A stretch of DNA of 64,000 nucleotides. It comes from CAWFQB01 sp965277875. Lineage in GTDB: Bacteria; Armatimonadota; Chthonomonadetes; Chthonomonadales; Chthonomonadaceae. A program made the position numbers and the translations under genes. The stretch lies in the NCBI GenBank assembly GCA_965277875.1, contig CBDIDV010000002.1:2790001-2854000 (forward strand), written 5' to 3'. Positions 9,321 to 19,000 of this stretch are shown here, in pieces. Positions within the stretch are counted from its first letter, which is position 1, and every line of letters starts with the position of its first letter. A model generated the notes under the pieces. The model searched no databases and was not told the origin of the DNA. It saw nothing but the letters and a program-made list of their open reading frames with translations.

Positions 9321-10082
9321 TCATTTCTTATCCTGTCTGTCGGGCGTCAGCACCCAGAAGCCGAACGGGTTGTAAAAAGGGTCGTCGGGCGCATAGAAGG
9401 TGCAGGGGATCAGGCTCAGGCGATATGCGGGCGCGTCGGGCGCGAGGGAGAAGATATGGCCCTCGGCAAGCGCGGGCTGTTCCACGAGCAGATATTTGAG
9501 AAATGCGTCCAGCAGCCCGACGGCCTCGTCCGGCCCCAAATCGCCCTCGACAACCGCGTCATGGTAGCCCAGGTTGTGCATCCCGCACGAGTACGCGATG
9601 CCCCGGCCCAGGGCGAACGTGACATAGGCATCGTACAGCACCAGCGGGCCGCGTCCCTGACACATGCGTGCCCAGTCACCCCGCCGAAACGCCTTGCCCG
9701 CGCTTTCCACTTTTACGGCCAGTCCGCCCGCGTTCAGCAGGCCGTTCGCCACCAGCATCATTTCGCGGGCGTTGTCCAGATTGCCGCCCGGCCCCAGCGC
9801 GTACACGGTCAGGGTATGCGCGTCAATCTGCGCCAATTCCGCGTCCGTAATCCACGCTTCGCCCGCCACGGCGAACGCGCGGCGCAGGTTCGGGTCGTGG
9901 TCGTACACTTCAAACTCGAAGCCGTGGCGGGTGGGCAGGCGCATAATGATTTTGCCCGCCATCAGCAGTTCATTGAGGTTGTTTTCGGTCATGGCGCGGA
10001 CGAGCGCGGCCCTGTCCGGCCACGCGCCCGGTACGCCGATCACAATAGTCACTTTCCCTTGCGCCAGTTCCACTTCGGCCAT
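9321..10082 (-). CDS. Conserved hypothetical protein
   Basis: 253 residues; the ATG at 10082 has a GGGGG ribosome site 9 nt upstream. The sequence is soluble and ordered throughout (VTIVIGVPGAWPDRAALVRAM at the start, an EGDLGPDEAVGLLDAFLKYL helix, and a PDDPFYNPFGFWVL end). It has a weak resemblance to DUF4261-type proteins that I cannot verify. No signal peptide or membrane span. It is separated from the sigma/anti-sigma operon by a strong terminator. Confidence 0.7.
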   Translation of the reverse strand: MAEVELAQGKVTIVIGVPGAWPDRAALVRAMTENNLNELLMAGKIIMRLPTRHGFEFEVYDHDPNLRRAFAVAGEAWITDAELAQIDAHTLTVYALGPGGNLDNAREMMLVANGLLNAGGLAVKVESAGKAFRRGDWARMCQGRGPLVLYDAYVTFALGRGIAYSCGMHNLGYHDAVVEGDLGPDEAVGLLDAFLKYLLVEQPALAEGHIFSLAPDAPAYRLSLIPCTFYAPDDPFYNPFGFWVLTPDRQDKK

Positions 10083-10193
10083 CAGGCATTTCCCCCGCTT
10101 ATAAATGCTGCAATTCTCCTTAGACGTTTGAGAGGCAGCCGGGGTTCGACAACCTGACACGGCAGCATGAACGAAACAACCGCCAAACAACAA

Positions 10194-10221
10194 GCGACGG
10201 CCCGATATGCCGGGCCGTCGC
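10194..10221 (-). terminator. Rho-independent terminator of the sigma/anti-sigma operon
   Basis: Ten-bp perfect stem (GCGACGGCCC / GGGCCGTCGC), 8-nt loop. On the minus strand it is followed by TTGTTGTTT; the plus side has TTATTTCT, so it may work both ways. Confidence 0.8.
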
Positions 10222-10283
10222 TTATTTCTGATCTATCTTTCCACTACTCACATCTATTGCGGCACACCACCCGGCGACCTGCC

Positions 10284-10925
10284 TCATCGCCAATAGGAAA
10301 ATGGCGGGGCGGGCTGACTGCGCTTTTTGTTGGGGGTGGAATACTGCGGCGTAAAGTCGCCGGGCAGCATCGGGGCGGAATAGGGCGCATAGTACGTGCT
10401 GCCCACCTGCTGCAATGCGGGACTCCCCTCGGAAGCGGGCGACAGAAATGACGGCGCGGACGCGGGAATATTGGTCAGGGCAGGCGGCAAGGACGCAAGT
10501 TCAGCGGGCGTGGCGACATGGAAGTCTATCTTATCGCTCTGGTCAATGGCATACGATGCGTACACGATGCCCACCACGGACAGGGTCGCGGCCAGCGCGA
10601 AATACTGAAAGCGGGGCTGCGGGGCCAGCAGGCGGCGCGTAATGTCGCCGCGCAATTTGTCCTGCACGGTATGCAGCCACGAACCCTGCGCGGCATTGGC
10701 GGCAGGATTAGCGTGAACCTTTTCCAGCAGGCGCGCGGGCAGATCGGCCTGAGCCTCGCGCACCTGCATTCCGCCCAGCAGCCGCTTCATTTGCAGCAGG
10801 CTGCGGTACTCATGCGCGCAGGCCGAACACTGTCCGATATGCTCGTGTATCTGCCGATGCTCCACGCCCGGCAGTTCTCCATCCATATACGCCGATAGAA
10901 AGTGGCTTACTTTACGACAGTTCAC
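10284..10925 (-). CDS. Anti-sigma factor, zinc-finger (zf-HC2) type
   Basis: 213 residues from a GTG at 10925 with GGGAG 8 nt upstream; this gives the usual VNCRKVSHFLSAYMDGEL beginning. The zinc-binding motif uses Cys3, His29, Cys33 and Cys36. A single membrane span lies at about 107-127, followed by a Pro/Ser-rich extracytoplasmic tail of roughly 85 residues. Such ZAS proteins hold the cognate ECF sigma factor at the membrane. The gene lies 44 bp after the sigma gene and is co-transcribed with it. Confidence 0.88.
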   Translation of the reverse strand: MNCRKVSHFLSAYMDGELPGVEHRQIHEHIGQCSACAHEYRSLLQMKRLLGGMQVREAQADLPARLLEKVHANPAANAAQGSWLHTVQDKLRGDITRRLLAPQPRFQYFALAATLSVVGIVYASYAIDQSDKIDFHVATPAELASLPPALTNIPASAPSFLSPASEGSPALQQVGSTYYAPYSAPMLPGDFTPQYSTPNKKRSQPAPPFSYWR

Positions 10926-10969
10926 CTTGAACACTCCCAACAGAAATTACGGCAATTCTTCGCACAAAC

Positions 10970-11560
10970 TTAATGCGGCGCACTGTTTGTTGTTTGGCTT
11001 GTCACCTTCTGGCGCAGCAGTTTGCGGCCCCGGTGCAGGCGTGAGCGCACGGTTCCGAGCGAGCAGTTCATGCTCTCCGCGATCTCCTCATACGAGAGGC
11101 CCTCGATGTCGGCCAGGATCACGGCGATGCGGAACTCTTCGGGCAGGGCGTTCAGCGCGCGCTGCAAATGCTCTTCCAGGGCGTCGGAAATCAACATGCG
11201 TTCGGGATTGGACTCGAAGTCGGGGATTTCCAGCAGGACGTCGCTGTCGCCGCTGTCGCCGCTGTTGAGCGGCTGATCCAGGGACTGGCACTTGAAACGG
11301 GGCTTTTTACGCAGTTCATCAATAAACACGCGGGACATGATCCGGTACAGCCAGTTCTCGAAGGGCATGGCGCGGTTGTAGCGGTCGAAGAAGCGGTACG
11401 CGCGCAAAAACGTTTCCTGCGTCAGATCGTCGGCGTCGGCATGGTTGCCCGTCAGGCGGTACGCGATGTTATATGCCTGCCGGTGACAGCGATTCACCAG
11501 CCCGTCGAATTCTTTGCGGTCGTTGCGCACTGCGCTTGTGAACAGCCGTGTCAGGTCCAT
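10970..11560 (-). CDS. ECF RNA polymerase sigma factor
   Basis: 196 residues; the ATG at 11560 follows GGAGG. The sigma-2 region covers about 15-85 (NIAYRLTGNHADADDLTQET; NWLYRIMSRVFID). Sigma-4 covers about 135-185 (LPEEFRIAVILADIEGLSYE; CSLGTVRSRLHRGRKLLR). It forms a sigma/anti-sigma pair with the gene at 10284-10925 and probably directs an envelope-stress or extracytoplasmic regulon; the signal is unknown. Confidence 0.92.
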   Translation of the reverse strand: MDLTRLFTSAVRNDRKEFDGLVNRCHRQAYNIAYRLTGNHADADDLTQETFLRAYRFFDRYNRAMPFENWLYRIMSRVFIDELRKKPRFKCQSLDQPLNSGDSGDSDVLLEIPDFESNPERMLISDALEEHLQRALNALPEEFRIAVILADIEGLSYEEIAESMNCSLGTVRSRLHRGRKLLRQKVTSQTTNSAPH

Positions 11561-11616
11561 CCGTTGCTGCCTCCTGGTTTGGGTTACGGACAAATTTCGC
11601 GTGCAAGTTCCCAATG

Positions 11617-11763
11617 AGGAGAAATACTTTACCGCGGATTGAGCGGATGAAATGGATACACGCTGATACTCCAAATATAGTCCAAATATAACCCAAAGAC
11701 AATTCAAAGACAATCCGTGTTCATCTGCTTCATCCGTGTCATCCGCGGTAAAGTATTTCTCCT
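11617..11763. repeat. 147-bp inverted-repeat element (MITE-like)
   Basis: Perfect 23-bp arms at 11617-11639 and 11741-11763 (outer end AGGAGAAATACTTTACCGCG). Imperfect pairing continues inward for about 10 bp more. The centre holds short direct repeats (CCAAATATA twice, CAAAGACAAT-type repeats). It lies between the deacetylase stop and the sigma-factor gene, so it may end one transcript or carry the promoter of the other. Confidence 0.8.
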
Positions 11764-11771
11764 GTGGTTCA

Positions 11772-12689
11772 TCACTTCTGTTGGTTTTGAAAGGCGCGGG
11801 CGGCGCGGCGGGGGCCGTCGGGAAGATGGTTTATCATTTCGCTGATGGTGACGAAGCGGTAGCCGTCCTGAGACAGGCGGGCGAGGATAGCGGGCAGAGC
11901 CTGGGCAGTCGCGGGGTAGTCGTGCAGCAAGATGATGCCGCCGTCCTCGACGCGGTCGCAGGTGCGGTCAATAATCATCTGGGGCGTTACGTCGGTCTCG
12001 TAGTCGCGGGATGCCGTGCTGTGGCCCACGACGATGTAGCCTTTGGCAAATGTGTCGGCCAGAACCGCGTCGTTGTAGCTTTCCCCCGGTGGGCGCAGCA
12101 GATTCAGGTGGCCCCGCGTCAGACGGAAGAAGGTGATGTCGGCGTCGTTGATCTCACGATGGCGGGCGTGCGCGTCCAGTTTGTCCAGGCGCTGATGCGT
12201 GGCGGAATGGTTGGCGATCTCGTGGCCTTCGGCAAGTGTGCGGCGCAGCAGAGCGGGCTGCTCGGCCATGCGCGCCCCCACGTCGAAGAAGGTGGCGCGG
12301 GCATGAAATCGGAGCAGGGTGTCGAGGATCTGCGCGCGGCTTTCCGGGTGCGGGCCGTCGTCGAAGGTCAGGGCCAATTCGTGCCGCTGCCGATTGCCGT
12401 GCTTGAGGAAGGCCGTGTCGGGAAGGTACAGGTCATTGCCCTGCCAGCGCGCGAGCCAGTAGAAGGGGCTGAGGGTTTCGCGCCATCCAATGCGCCGATG
12501 CTGATTGTACCACGCGGCTGCGGCGAGTATGCCTGTCAGCAGGGCAAGCAGGGCAAGGCGCGACATGCGCGTTCGCATTAGAGCGCGTATCATGCGGAGC
12601 TTGCGGGCAGCGCGGCGCGGCGCGGCGGCAGACGAAGCATCGGCAGGATTATGGGCGGAAGCGACATCGAAATCGTTGGCGGGAGGCAT
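11772..12689 (-). CDS. Polysaccharide deacetylase (NodB domain), membrane-anchored
   Basis: 305 residues. One N-terminal membrane anchor (about 43-62) precedes a NodB domain (about 100-290). Motifs present are TFDDGPH (108-114), HSATH (161-165), RPPGE (199-203) and LLHDY near the end, so the metal-binding Asp/His/His set is intact. The family N- or O-deacetylates peptidoglycan, chitin-like or xylan polymers at the cell surface. No good ribosome site is visible at 12689; an internal start in the basic leader is possible. Confidence 0.88.
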   Translation of the reverse strand: MPPANDFDVASAHNPADASSAAAPRRAARKLRMIRALMRTRMSRLALLALLTGILAAAAWYNQHRRIGWRETLSPFYWLARWQGNDLYLPDTAFLKHGNRQRHELALTFDDGPHPESRAQILDTLLRFHARATFFDVGARMAEQPALLRRTLAEGHEIANHSATHQRLDKLDAHARHREINDADITFFRLTRGHLNLLRPPGESYNDAVLADTFAKGYIVVGHSTASRDYETDVTPQMIIDRTCDRVEDGGIILLHDYPATAQALPAILARLSQDGYRFVTISEMINHLPDGPRRAARAFQNQQK

Positions 12690-12765
12690 GGCACAGTATA
12701 CTTGCCCGCGCCTATCGGTGTCAAATCAGCGTAGTCCGCCACAGTCTGCCCCCGCCTGCCAAAAG

Positions 12766-13851
12766 TCACTCCTCCAGGCCGTAGCATTGCTGGATCGCCT
12801 CGACATGCGCCATGCTGCCAAGAAACAAGTCCAGCAGACGGGGATCGAAATGTTTGCCGCGTCCTTCGATCAGGATTTGCAGCGCGTGGTCGTTGGGAAA
12901 AGCGGGCTTGTAGGAACGCGAAGTCGTCAGGGCGTCGAACACATCCGCAATGGCGCAGATGCGGGCATACAGAGGAATTTCCTCGCCCTCAAGGCCGTGT
13001 GGATAGCCGCTGCCGTCCCATTTCTCATGGTGCGTCAGGGCGATGGCCTCGCCCGCCTGCAAAAGATGCGACGAACTGTTGCCCAAAATCCGCGCGCCGA
13101 TGATGGTATGCTGCTCCATGATCTGCCGCTCCTCCGGGGTCAGTTTGCCCGGTTTGAGCAGGATGCTGTCGGGAACGCCGATCTTGCCCACGTCGTGCAT
13201 GGCGCTGGCCTGCCGGATAACTTCCACTTCCTCCTCGTCTATATGCAGAAGCTGGGCGAGCAGAACGCAGTATTGGCTCACGCGCTGCACATGCAGAGCG
13301 GTGTTCTCGTCGCGGTACTCGGAGGCGACGATAAGCCGGTCTATGGTGTCCCGGTGCGCCTGCTGCGCCTCCATTTCCGAGACCACCAGAAAGTTCAGGG
13401 CGTCCTGAAGTTCTGCGGTGCGCTGCTGCACCTGCGCTTCCAGGTCGGCGTGCTGACGTTTGAGGGCGTCCTGGACGCGTTTCATCTTGAGCATCGAGGT
13501 GACGCGCACCTGCAGTTCGGTCTTGTCAACGGGCTTGGCGATGAAGTCGCTGGCCCCGGCTTCCACGGCCTTGATGCGGTCTTCCCTGGCTGCCATAGCC
13601 GTACACATGATGACCGGCAGGTCGGCGTATCCCGGCATCTGACGAAGTCGCCGAGTCGCTTCATAGCCGTCCATATCGGGCATCTGCACATCCATCAGCA
13701 CAAGGTCTACGCGGCCGGACAATTTTTGCAGCGCGTCCGCGCCGTTGACGGCCTTCTCCGAGGTATGCCCCTGGCACTCCAGCAGAACCTGAAGCAGCTC
13801 CCGGTTTAGCGGGCTGTCATCCACAATCAAAATGTGACCTGTTTCGGGCAT
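12766..13851 (-). CDS. Response regulator with HD-GYP phosphodiesterase domain
   Basis: 361 residues. Receiver domain 6-120 with Asp11/Asp12, phospho-acceptor Asp54, Thr84 and Lys106. A coiled-coil linker runs about 125-165. The HD-GYP domain covers 168-355 with MHDVGK (HD at 219-220) and HHEKWDGSGYP (274-284), so all catalytic residues are intact. The RpfG-type architecture predicts cyclic di-GMP hydrolysis controlled by phosphorylation. No histidine kinase is adjacent. Confidence 0.93.
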   Translation of the reverse strand: MPETGHILIVDDSPLNRELLQVLLECQGHTSEKAVNGADALQKLSGRVDLVLMDVQMPDMDGYEATRRLRQMPGYADLPVIMCTAMAAREDRIKAVEAGASDFIAKPVDKTELQVRVTSMLKMKRVQDALKRQHADLEAQVQQRTAELQDALNFLVVSEMEAQQAHRDTIDRLIVASEYRDENTALHVQRVSQYCVLLAQLLHIDEEEVEVIRQASAMHDVGKIGVPDSILLKPGKLTPEERQIMEQHTIIGARILGNSSSHLLQAGEAIALTHHEKWDGSGYPHGLEGEEIPLYARICAIADVFDALTTSRSYKPAFPNDHALQILIEGRGKHFDPRLLDLFLGSMAHVEAIQQCYGLEE

Positions 13852-14171
13852 AGGGGGTTATCTCTCGCTAAGGGCGGTTGGTACACCGGGTATTATCGGC
13901 GTATAAAACATATATCCAAAGAGTTATCTTGTTTTTGTTGAAATATATTATGGGCGGAAGTGTCGGCGGGCCATGCAGGGGATGCCGTGCAGGGGATACA
14001 ATGAAGGCGGAGCAGGAAATCAGGTGTGCGAGGGCGCGGCAAAGTGCGGTCGGGCCGGCGAAAACTTGAGAGGCACAGGCGCGAACATGCAGGCGCGGCA
14101 TTGACAGACCGTGCCGGTGTGGCGTATAATAGAAGCGCGTTTGTAATGGTTTATTGTGCTGGATCAGATGT
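13852..14171. other. 320-bp intergenic region with divergent promoters
   Basis: The left part (13890-13950) is AT-rich and is the likely promoter region of the HD-GYP gene. The right end carries the tRNA-Leu promoter. The short open frames here lack ribosome sites, and I see no gene. Confidence 0.6.
14101..14130 (+). promoter_or_regulatory. Consensus promoter of tRNA-Leu(CAA)
   Basis: TTGACA (14101-14106), an 18-bp spacer and TATAAT (14125-14130), ending 41 bp before the mature tRNA. Confidence 0.9.
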
Positions 14172-14254
14172 GCCGATGTGGCGGAATGGCAGACGCGGTG
14201 GTCTCAAAAACCATTAGGGGCAACCCTGTGTGGGTTCGACTCCCACCGTCGGCA
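14172..14254 (+). tRNA. tRNA-Leu, anticodon CAA
   Basis: Acceptor GCCGATG pairs with CGTCGGC, discriminator A. The anticodon loop CTCAAAA is held by a GTGGT/ACCAT stem. The long variable arm (AGGG-GCAA-CCCT) is typical of class II tRNAs, and the T-arm is intact. CCA is not encoded. Confidence 0.95.
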
Positions 14255-14270
14255 TACGGGGCAGGAAAAA

Positions 14271-14354
14271 GTGAAAAGGAGAAAGGAAAAAGTGGCGTTG
14301 GCTGCTCTTCCTTTCTCCTTTTTCTTTTATCCTAACCCTTTTATCCTAACTCTT
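14271..14354. repeat. Heptamer-register repeat block (12 units)
   Basis: The block divides cleanly into 7-mers such as GGAGAAA, GGAAAAA, then on the other arm TTCTCCT, TTTTCTT, TTATCCT, AACCCTT, TTATCCT. The two arms are mutually complementary. It overlaps the last codons and stop of the ThuA gene. Confidence 0.75.
14274..14322 (+). terminator. Terminator of the tRNA-Leu transcript
   Basis: A 15-bp perfect stem (AAAAGGAGAAAGGAA / TTCCTTTCTCCTTTT) with a 19-nt loop, followed by TCTTTTATCC. It is built from the heptamer repeat block. Confidence 0.75.
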
Positions 14355-15018
14355 CGGCTTGTGCTGCCCAGAGCAGGCCGCGCGTGTACAGGCGGTATGG
14401 GTCGGGTTCGCGCACCGTGGCGGCGATGTGGCCGAGTGACGAGAAAAACACGCGTCCCGCCCCCCATAGCCGCGTCCAGACCACGGGCATGTGTACGGTT
14501 CCATTAGTGGTATGCGGGCCGTCCGCGCCGGGTGTGGGAAACGGCGTCGTCGCCAGGACTTTGTTGGCCGGGTCAACGTGCATGTAATACTGCTCGGTCG
14601 TGATCTCAAAATCCGATGTACCCTGCGTGATGAAGTGCGCGGGGTCGGTGATCTGTACGCTGTACGTGACGCCCGCATTGCCGGGGTGCGACACCCACTG
14701 CCCACCCGTCATAAACTGCCATTCGGTGGCCTTGCGGAAGGCGTCGCACATGCCGCCGTGACAGCCGCCCAGCGCGACCCCGCTTTTCACGGCCTCCACG
14801 ACCGGGTTTAGCTGCTCGTTCGTGATTTCGCCCATCGTCCAGATCGGCACGATGAGGGTAAGCGATTTCAGTTTGTCGCCGTCCTTGAACGCGTCCAGCG
14901 TGTCGGATACTTCCGTATCGAAGCCTTTGCTTTCCAGAAACTCCCGCGTGATTTCCGCCACCTGTTTGGGTTCATGCCCGTCCCATCCGCCCTGTACGAT
15001 CAATGCCGTTCGCGCCAT
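14341..15018 (-). CDS. ThuA-domain protein
   Basis: 225 residues covering a complete ThuA-like (glutamine-amidotransferase-fold) domain: ALIVQGGWDGHEPKQ at the start, GGCHGGMCDAFR near 85, GQWVSHPG, and VVWTRLWGAGRVFFSSLGH near 185. ThuA proteins are linked to trehalose and other sugar utilisation without an established reaction. The last codons and the stop lie inside a heptamer repeat block. Divergent from the PEP-CTERM/phosphatase region. Confidence 0.88.
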   Translation of the reverse strand: MARTALIVQGGWDGHEPKQVAEITREFLESKGFDTEVSDTLDAFKDGDKLKSLTLIVPIWTMGEITNEQLNPVVEAVKSGVALGGCHGGMCDAFRKATEWQFMTGGQWVSHPGNAGVTYSVQITDPAHFITQGTSDFEITTEQYYMHVDPANKVLATTPFPTPGADGPHTTNGTVHMPVVWTRLWGAGRVFFSSLGHIAATVREPDPYRLYTRGLLWAAQAEELG

Positions 15019-15156
15019 GCCGTCCTCACCTTCACCTGTTTGGTTTCAATCTACGCCGCCCTGCCGCCCCTGTGCTTCCAGGCTGTGCGCCTGCCTCCGT
15101 TTTCCACGCCGCGCGCCGCTATTCCTGCCGTGCTTGCTGCATCAGAATGATTTCTA

Positions 15157-15186
15157 TTGACGCCGACACAGGTTTGTTTGTATAAT
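15157..15186 (+). promoter_or_regulatory. Sigma-70-type promoter
   Basis: TTGACG (15157-15162), an 18-bp spacer and TATAAT (15181-15186), reading toward the PEP-CTERM and phosphoesterase genes; about 210 bp from the first ATG. Confidence 0.65.
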
Positions 15187-15280
15187 CAGGGTACAGAGGG
15201 CTTATCTTCTTGTAAAAACAAAGCGCTTGCTGCGTATGAGGCCGCTGGCGATGTCCCCATGAAAATGATATTCATATCGC

Positions 15281-15324
15281 CTTAACGTTCATTTAACCTG
15301 CGCTTAACACCGGCTTAACATCAA
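15281..15324 (+). promoter_or_regulatory. Pho-box-like array, four 11-bp repeats
   Basis: CTTAACGTTCA, TTTAACCTGCG, CTTAACACCGG and CTTAACATCAA lie head-to-tail with exact 11-bp spacing. PhoB/PhoP/SphR-type regulators bind tandem repeats of this period: TTAACA-like in Bacillus, CTTAACCT-like in cyanobacteria. A weak -10 (TAAGAT at 15330) follows. The genes downstream include a phosphoesterase, which supports phosphate control (inference). Confidence 0.6.
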
Positions 15325-15394
15325 AGGAGTAAGATTCAGGACGCTGTACTTCTTGAATTTACTTTTTTGAACTGTTCGCAAGGAGCCATTAAGC

Positions 15395-15994
15395 ATGAAA
15401 CGAGCGGCGCTGTCACTGCTGGCAGGATTTGGACTGGTTGTTTGGGGCGCGAGCGCGCAGTCCCAGGTTGTTTTTCAGATCACGAATGAAACTCTCTCCG
15501 GCGGCGACCCCAATCAGCCCGTCATCTCCGACATCACCTTCCAGAACCTGGCGCTGACCGATTTTCTCGGTGGAACCGCCATGACCGTCAGCATCTACGA
15601 CCCCGCCGATTCCACCCACACGGCCACAAACACGCTCGATACCAGCGGCGGCGACCTGGAAAGCGATGCCATTATGCTGCCCCCCGCCGGATTTAGAAAC
15701 GTCGTCCTGACCGGCACACTGGATCTGACCACGTTTCAGGCGCAGGCCGCGCCCGGCGGCTTTATCGGCACGTATGGGCCGTATGCCCGCCTGTTCGCCG
15801 ACTTCAACAATACCATCCCCGGCCCCGGCAGTTTCGCCATTGGAACCCTCAGCCTCTTCGACACCGCCACGAACACGGTCACGCAGTCGGCTCGCATCTA
15901 TGCCGTGCCGGAACCCGGCAGCCTCGCGCTTCTGGCCGCAGGCGGCCTCACCCTGACCGCCCTGCTGCGTAAGCGCCGTAAGAGCATCGCGTAG
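15395..15994 (+). CDS. PEP-CTERM sorting-domain protein
   Basis: 199 residues; AAGGAG 11 nt upstream of the ATG. A signal peptide (about 1-23) is followed by a beta-rich domain rich in Thr, Asp and Asn. The C-terminus is a complete PEP-CTERM signal: VPEPGSLALLAAGG, hydrophobic helix, then RKRRK. Exosortase-type systems cleave at PEP and export such proteins to the surface; no exosortase gene is in the window. First gene behind the Pho-box-like array, 90 bp before the phosphoesterase. Confidence 0.88.
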   Translation: MKRAALSLLAGFGLVVWGASAQSQVVFQITNETLSGGDPNQPVISDITFQNLALTDFLGGTAMTVSIYDPADSTHTATNTLDTSGGDLESDAIMLPPAGFRNVVLTGTLDLTTFQAQAAPGGFIGTYGPYARLFADFNNTIPGPGSFAIGTLSLFDTATNTVTQSARIYAVPEPGSLALLAAGGLTLTALLRKRRKSIA

Positions 15995-16084
15995 GACGAA
16001 GCAGCATCTCGCGCCTGCGTCAGTGAACGCAGGTATGCCGCCGAGAGTTCATTTTCTTTTTTTGTTCAAGGAGAGTTTTTCACC

Positions 16085-19000
16085 ATGCGATTTACACGCA
16101 AAGCCGCGCGTCTTGCCACTATTCGCCGACGCGCGCAGATGGGCGTCGCGCTGACCCTCGCGCTCAGCGCTGTGGCGTCCCGGGCGGCGAACGCGCAGAT
16201 TGACGCCACAAACTGGGGGACCGTCACGGCGGCGACGTATGGCACGGTCGAACCCAACGTCAACTATCCCGGCGCGGAACTGTTCACCGGCCCCAACCAG
16301 TATTTCGACAGCGCGAGCGGAACCTTCAAGTTCAAGTTCGCCGACAACAATTACTATCATGGCGTCCTGCCCAATGGCCGCATCGTCAACCCGGCGGGCG
16401 TGAGCATCCAGATCGGCATGAACCCGCTTGGCACGGCTCTGACCCCGGACGGTAGATTCCTCATCACGAGCAACGACGACGAGCGCGACGGCGGCTTTAC
16501 GAGCCTGCAAAGCACGGTCAACAAGGGCGGCTACTCGCTGTCCGTCGTGGATACCACGCAGAACCCGCCCCGCGTCGTGTCGCAGATCGCCGCGCAGGTG
16601 TACATCGGTCTGCAGGTGAAGACGAACCCCAACGGCGGCTACACGCTGTACGCGTCCGGTGGCCCCTCCCCGGCCAACGGCCAGCCTGGAGTGGTGCGCC
16701 TGTTTAATATCGCGGCCAATGGAGCCATCACGACCGGAACGCCGGCCACGATTGCCATTACGCCCCTCCTGCCTAACAACCAGGGCTATGTGACCAACTA
16801 TACTCCCCTGGCCGGCAGCAACGCCGCAAGCGGCGCGTCCAAGCCCACGGGGTACAGCACGGCGGGCGCGGCCATCACGTTCCCGGCAGGCTCGGCCCTC
16901 AGCCCCCAGAGCGTGGACGGCGGGCGCTATCTGTACGTGGCCTGCAACGGTGACAACAGCCTGGCCGTGATTGACACCACGACCAATGCGGTCATCAAGC
17001 GCATTGCGGTCGGCTATTTCCCCTACGGCGTGAGCGTCAGCGCGGACGGAACCAAAGTGACCGTCAGCAACTGGGGCATCATGGAATACAAGTTCGCCAA
17101 CGCCAGCTACGACGCCAACGGCAATCTGACGAACGTGCCTTCCACAGGCAATAACCTGCCCACAGGCTTCTTCGTTCCCCCGGCCAGCACGGGCGTCGGC
17201 AACCCCAAATCGTCCTCCATCAGCATCATCAGCGTACCGGGCGCGAACCCCGCCAATGCCAGCCTCCTGGGCAGCGTGTATCAGGGCCAGCCCAACGGCC
17301 TGGACGCGCTGTATAATGTCGGCGACACGCACCCCTCCGCCACTGCCGTTGTGCGGCGCGGCGCGCAGCAGGTCTTGTATGTGTGCAAGGCCAACAGCGA
17401 CGCCATCGGACTGATTTCGCTGACCAATAACCGCGCCTACGCCGACTTCAACCTCAGCCCCGTCAATGTCACGCTCAATGACGGCCATGCCGTCCACGGC
17501 GCGTACCCCAACGCCATCGTCGCGGCCCCCAACGGCCTGCGCGCGTATGTGGCCGAAGCGGGCATCAACAGCGTGGCCGTGCTGGACACGACCGTGCCGA
17601 GCGCGCCCAAACTGCTGGGACGCATCCCGACCGGCTGGTATCCCACCGCCCTCTCCCTCGCCTCCGACGCCAACGGCAATCCGACGACGCTCTACGTCGC
17701 CAACGACAAGGGCGTGGGCGAAGACATCAACCCGGCCACGAACGGCAACCCGACCGCAACGGGCGTCGAGTCCTACACGGACGGCAACTTCATCTTCGGC
17801 AGTCTGCAAAAAATCGACCTGACCACGCTTGTCCTGGACAATACCACGGTACTCGCCAACAACTTCAAGACCAATCAGGCGGCCATAGACACGAGCATCG
17901 TACCGATTGGCGGCAGCGCGTCCAACAAGATCAAGCACGTCATCTTTATCCTGCAGGAAAACAAGACGTTCGACAGTATGCTGGGCAATCAAGGCGGTCC
18001 GAACGGTCACTTCGGCAACTACGCCAGCCTGACCTACAACAATACAGGCAACACCACGACCCCGAATGGCAGCGCTATTACGAACGCGCAGTTTACGCCC
18101 GTATCACTGAACACGCAGTTGCTCGCCACCACATTCGCCACAGCCGTCAACTACTACTCGGACAGCGAAGAGTCGGACGCGGGCCATCAGTACGCCGCAT
18201 CGGGAACCGCCAGCGACTACACCGAGAAGACCCTGCTCGTCAAGACCGGGCGCGGCCTGCTCGTCAACAAGAACTTCGAGCCGGAAGATTATCCCGAAGG
18301 CGGCTACCTGTACAACAACGCGGCCCGCAACGGCGTCAGCTTCAAGCTGTACGGCCTGGAAGCGGCCCGCATCGTCGGAACCGACACGGGCGGCAGCTCG
18401 CCCAGCACGATTGACGATCCCCTGAGCGGCAAAGCCGGGTATCCGCAGCTAGTTGGCGGCGCGGCCCAAAAGCCCAATGTCAACGTACCGAACAGCGACG
18501 TGACGAGTCCCACCCAGGGCGTGGGCCATGCGTTCTTCCTGAACATGCCCGGCCTGGCCGTAGTCGGCGGCAATAACCCCAACGGCGTACCGCGCCTGGA
18601 TCGCAACTATCCCGGCTACAACTTCAACATCTCGGATCAGCGCCGCGCCCTCGAATTCTTCAAGGACTTCGACGCCATGATCGCCAACAACACCCTGCCG
18701 CAGTTCCTGTACGTGTATCTGCCCAGCGACCATACCGGTACTCCGTTCACGGCCACGAACGTACCCGCGCCCACAGCCGCACAGCAGGTGGCGGACGGCG
18801 ATGTCGCGCTGGGCATGGTCGTCAACCACATCATGCAAAGTCCGATCTATTATAACAGCGCGGACGGAACCGGCACGGCCATCATCCACAGCTTCGATGA
18901 CGCGCAGGCCACCCTGGATCACATCCATCAGCACCGCACGCCTATCACGGTCATCAGCCCCTACGCTAAAGTGACCACGCCCGCAAGCATTGGCAACGGC

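Larger units (their letters stand above)
15019..15394. other. 376-bp regulatory region before the phosphatase genes
   Basis: No gene. It contains a sigma-70-like promoter (15157-15186), a small dyad (GATAT-TC-ATATC near 15268-15279) and the four-repeat Pho-box-like array (15281-15324). Confidence 0.7.

Noticed and set aside
16049..18010. Long minus-strand open frame opposite the first phosphoesterase
   Set aside because: Antisense shadow with no family features; the plus frame has a signal peptide, propeller repeats and a catalytic motif.
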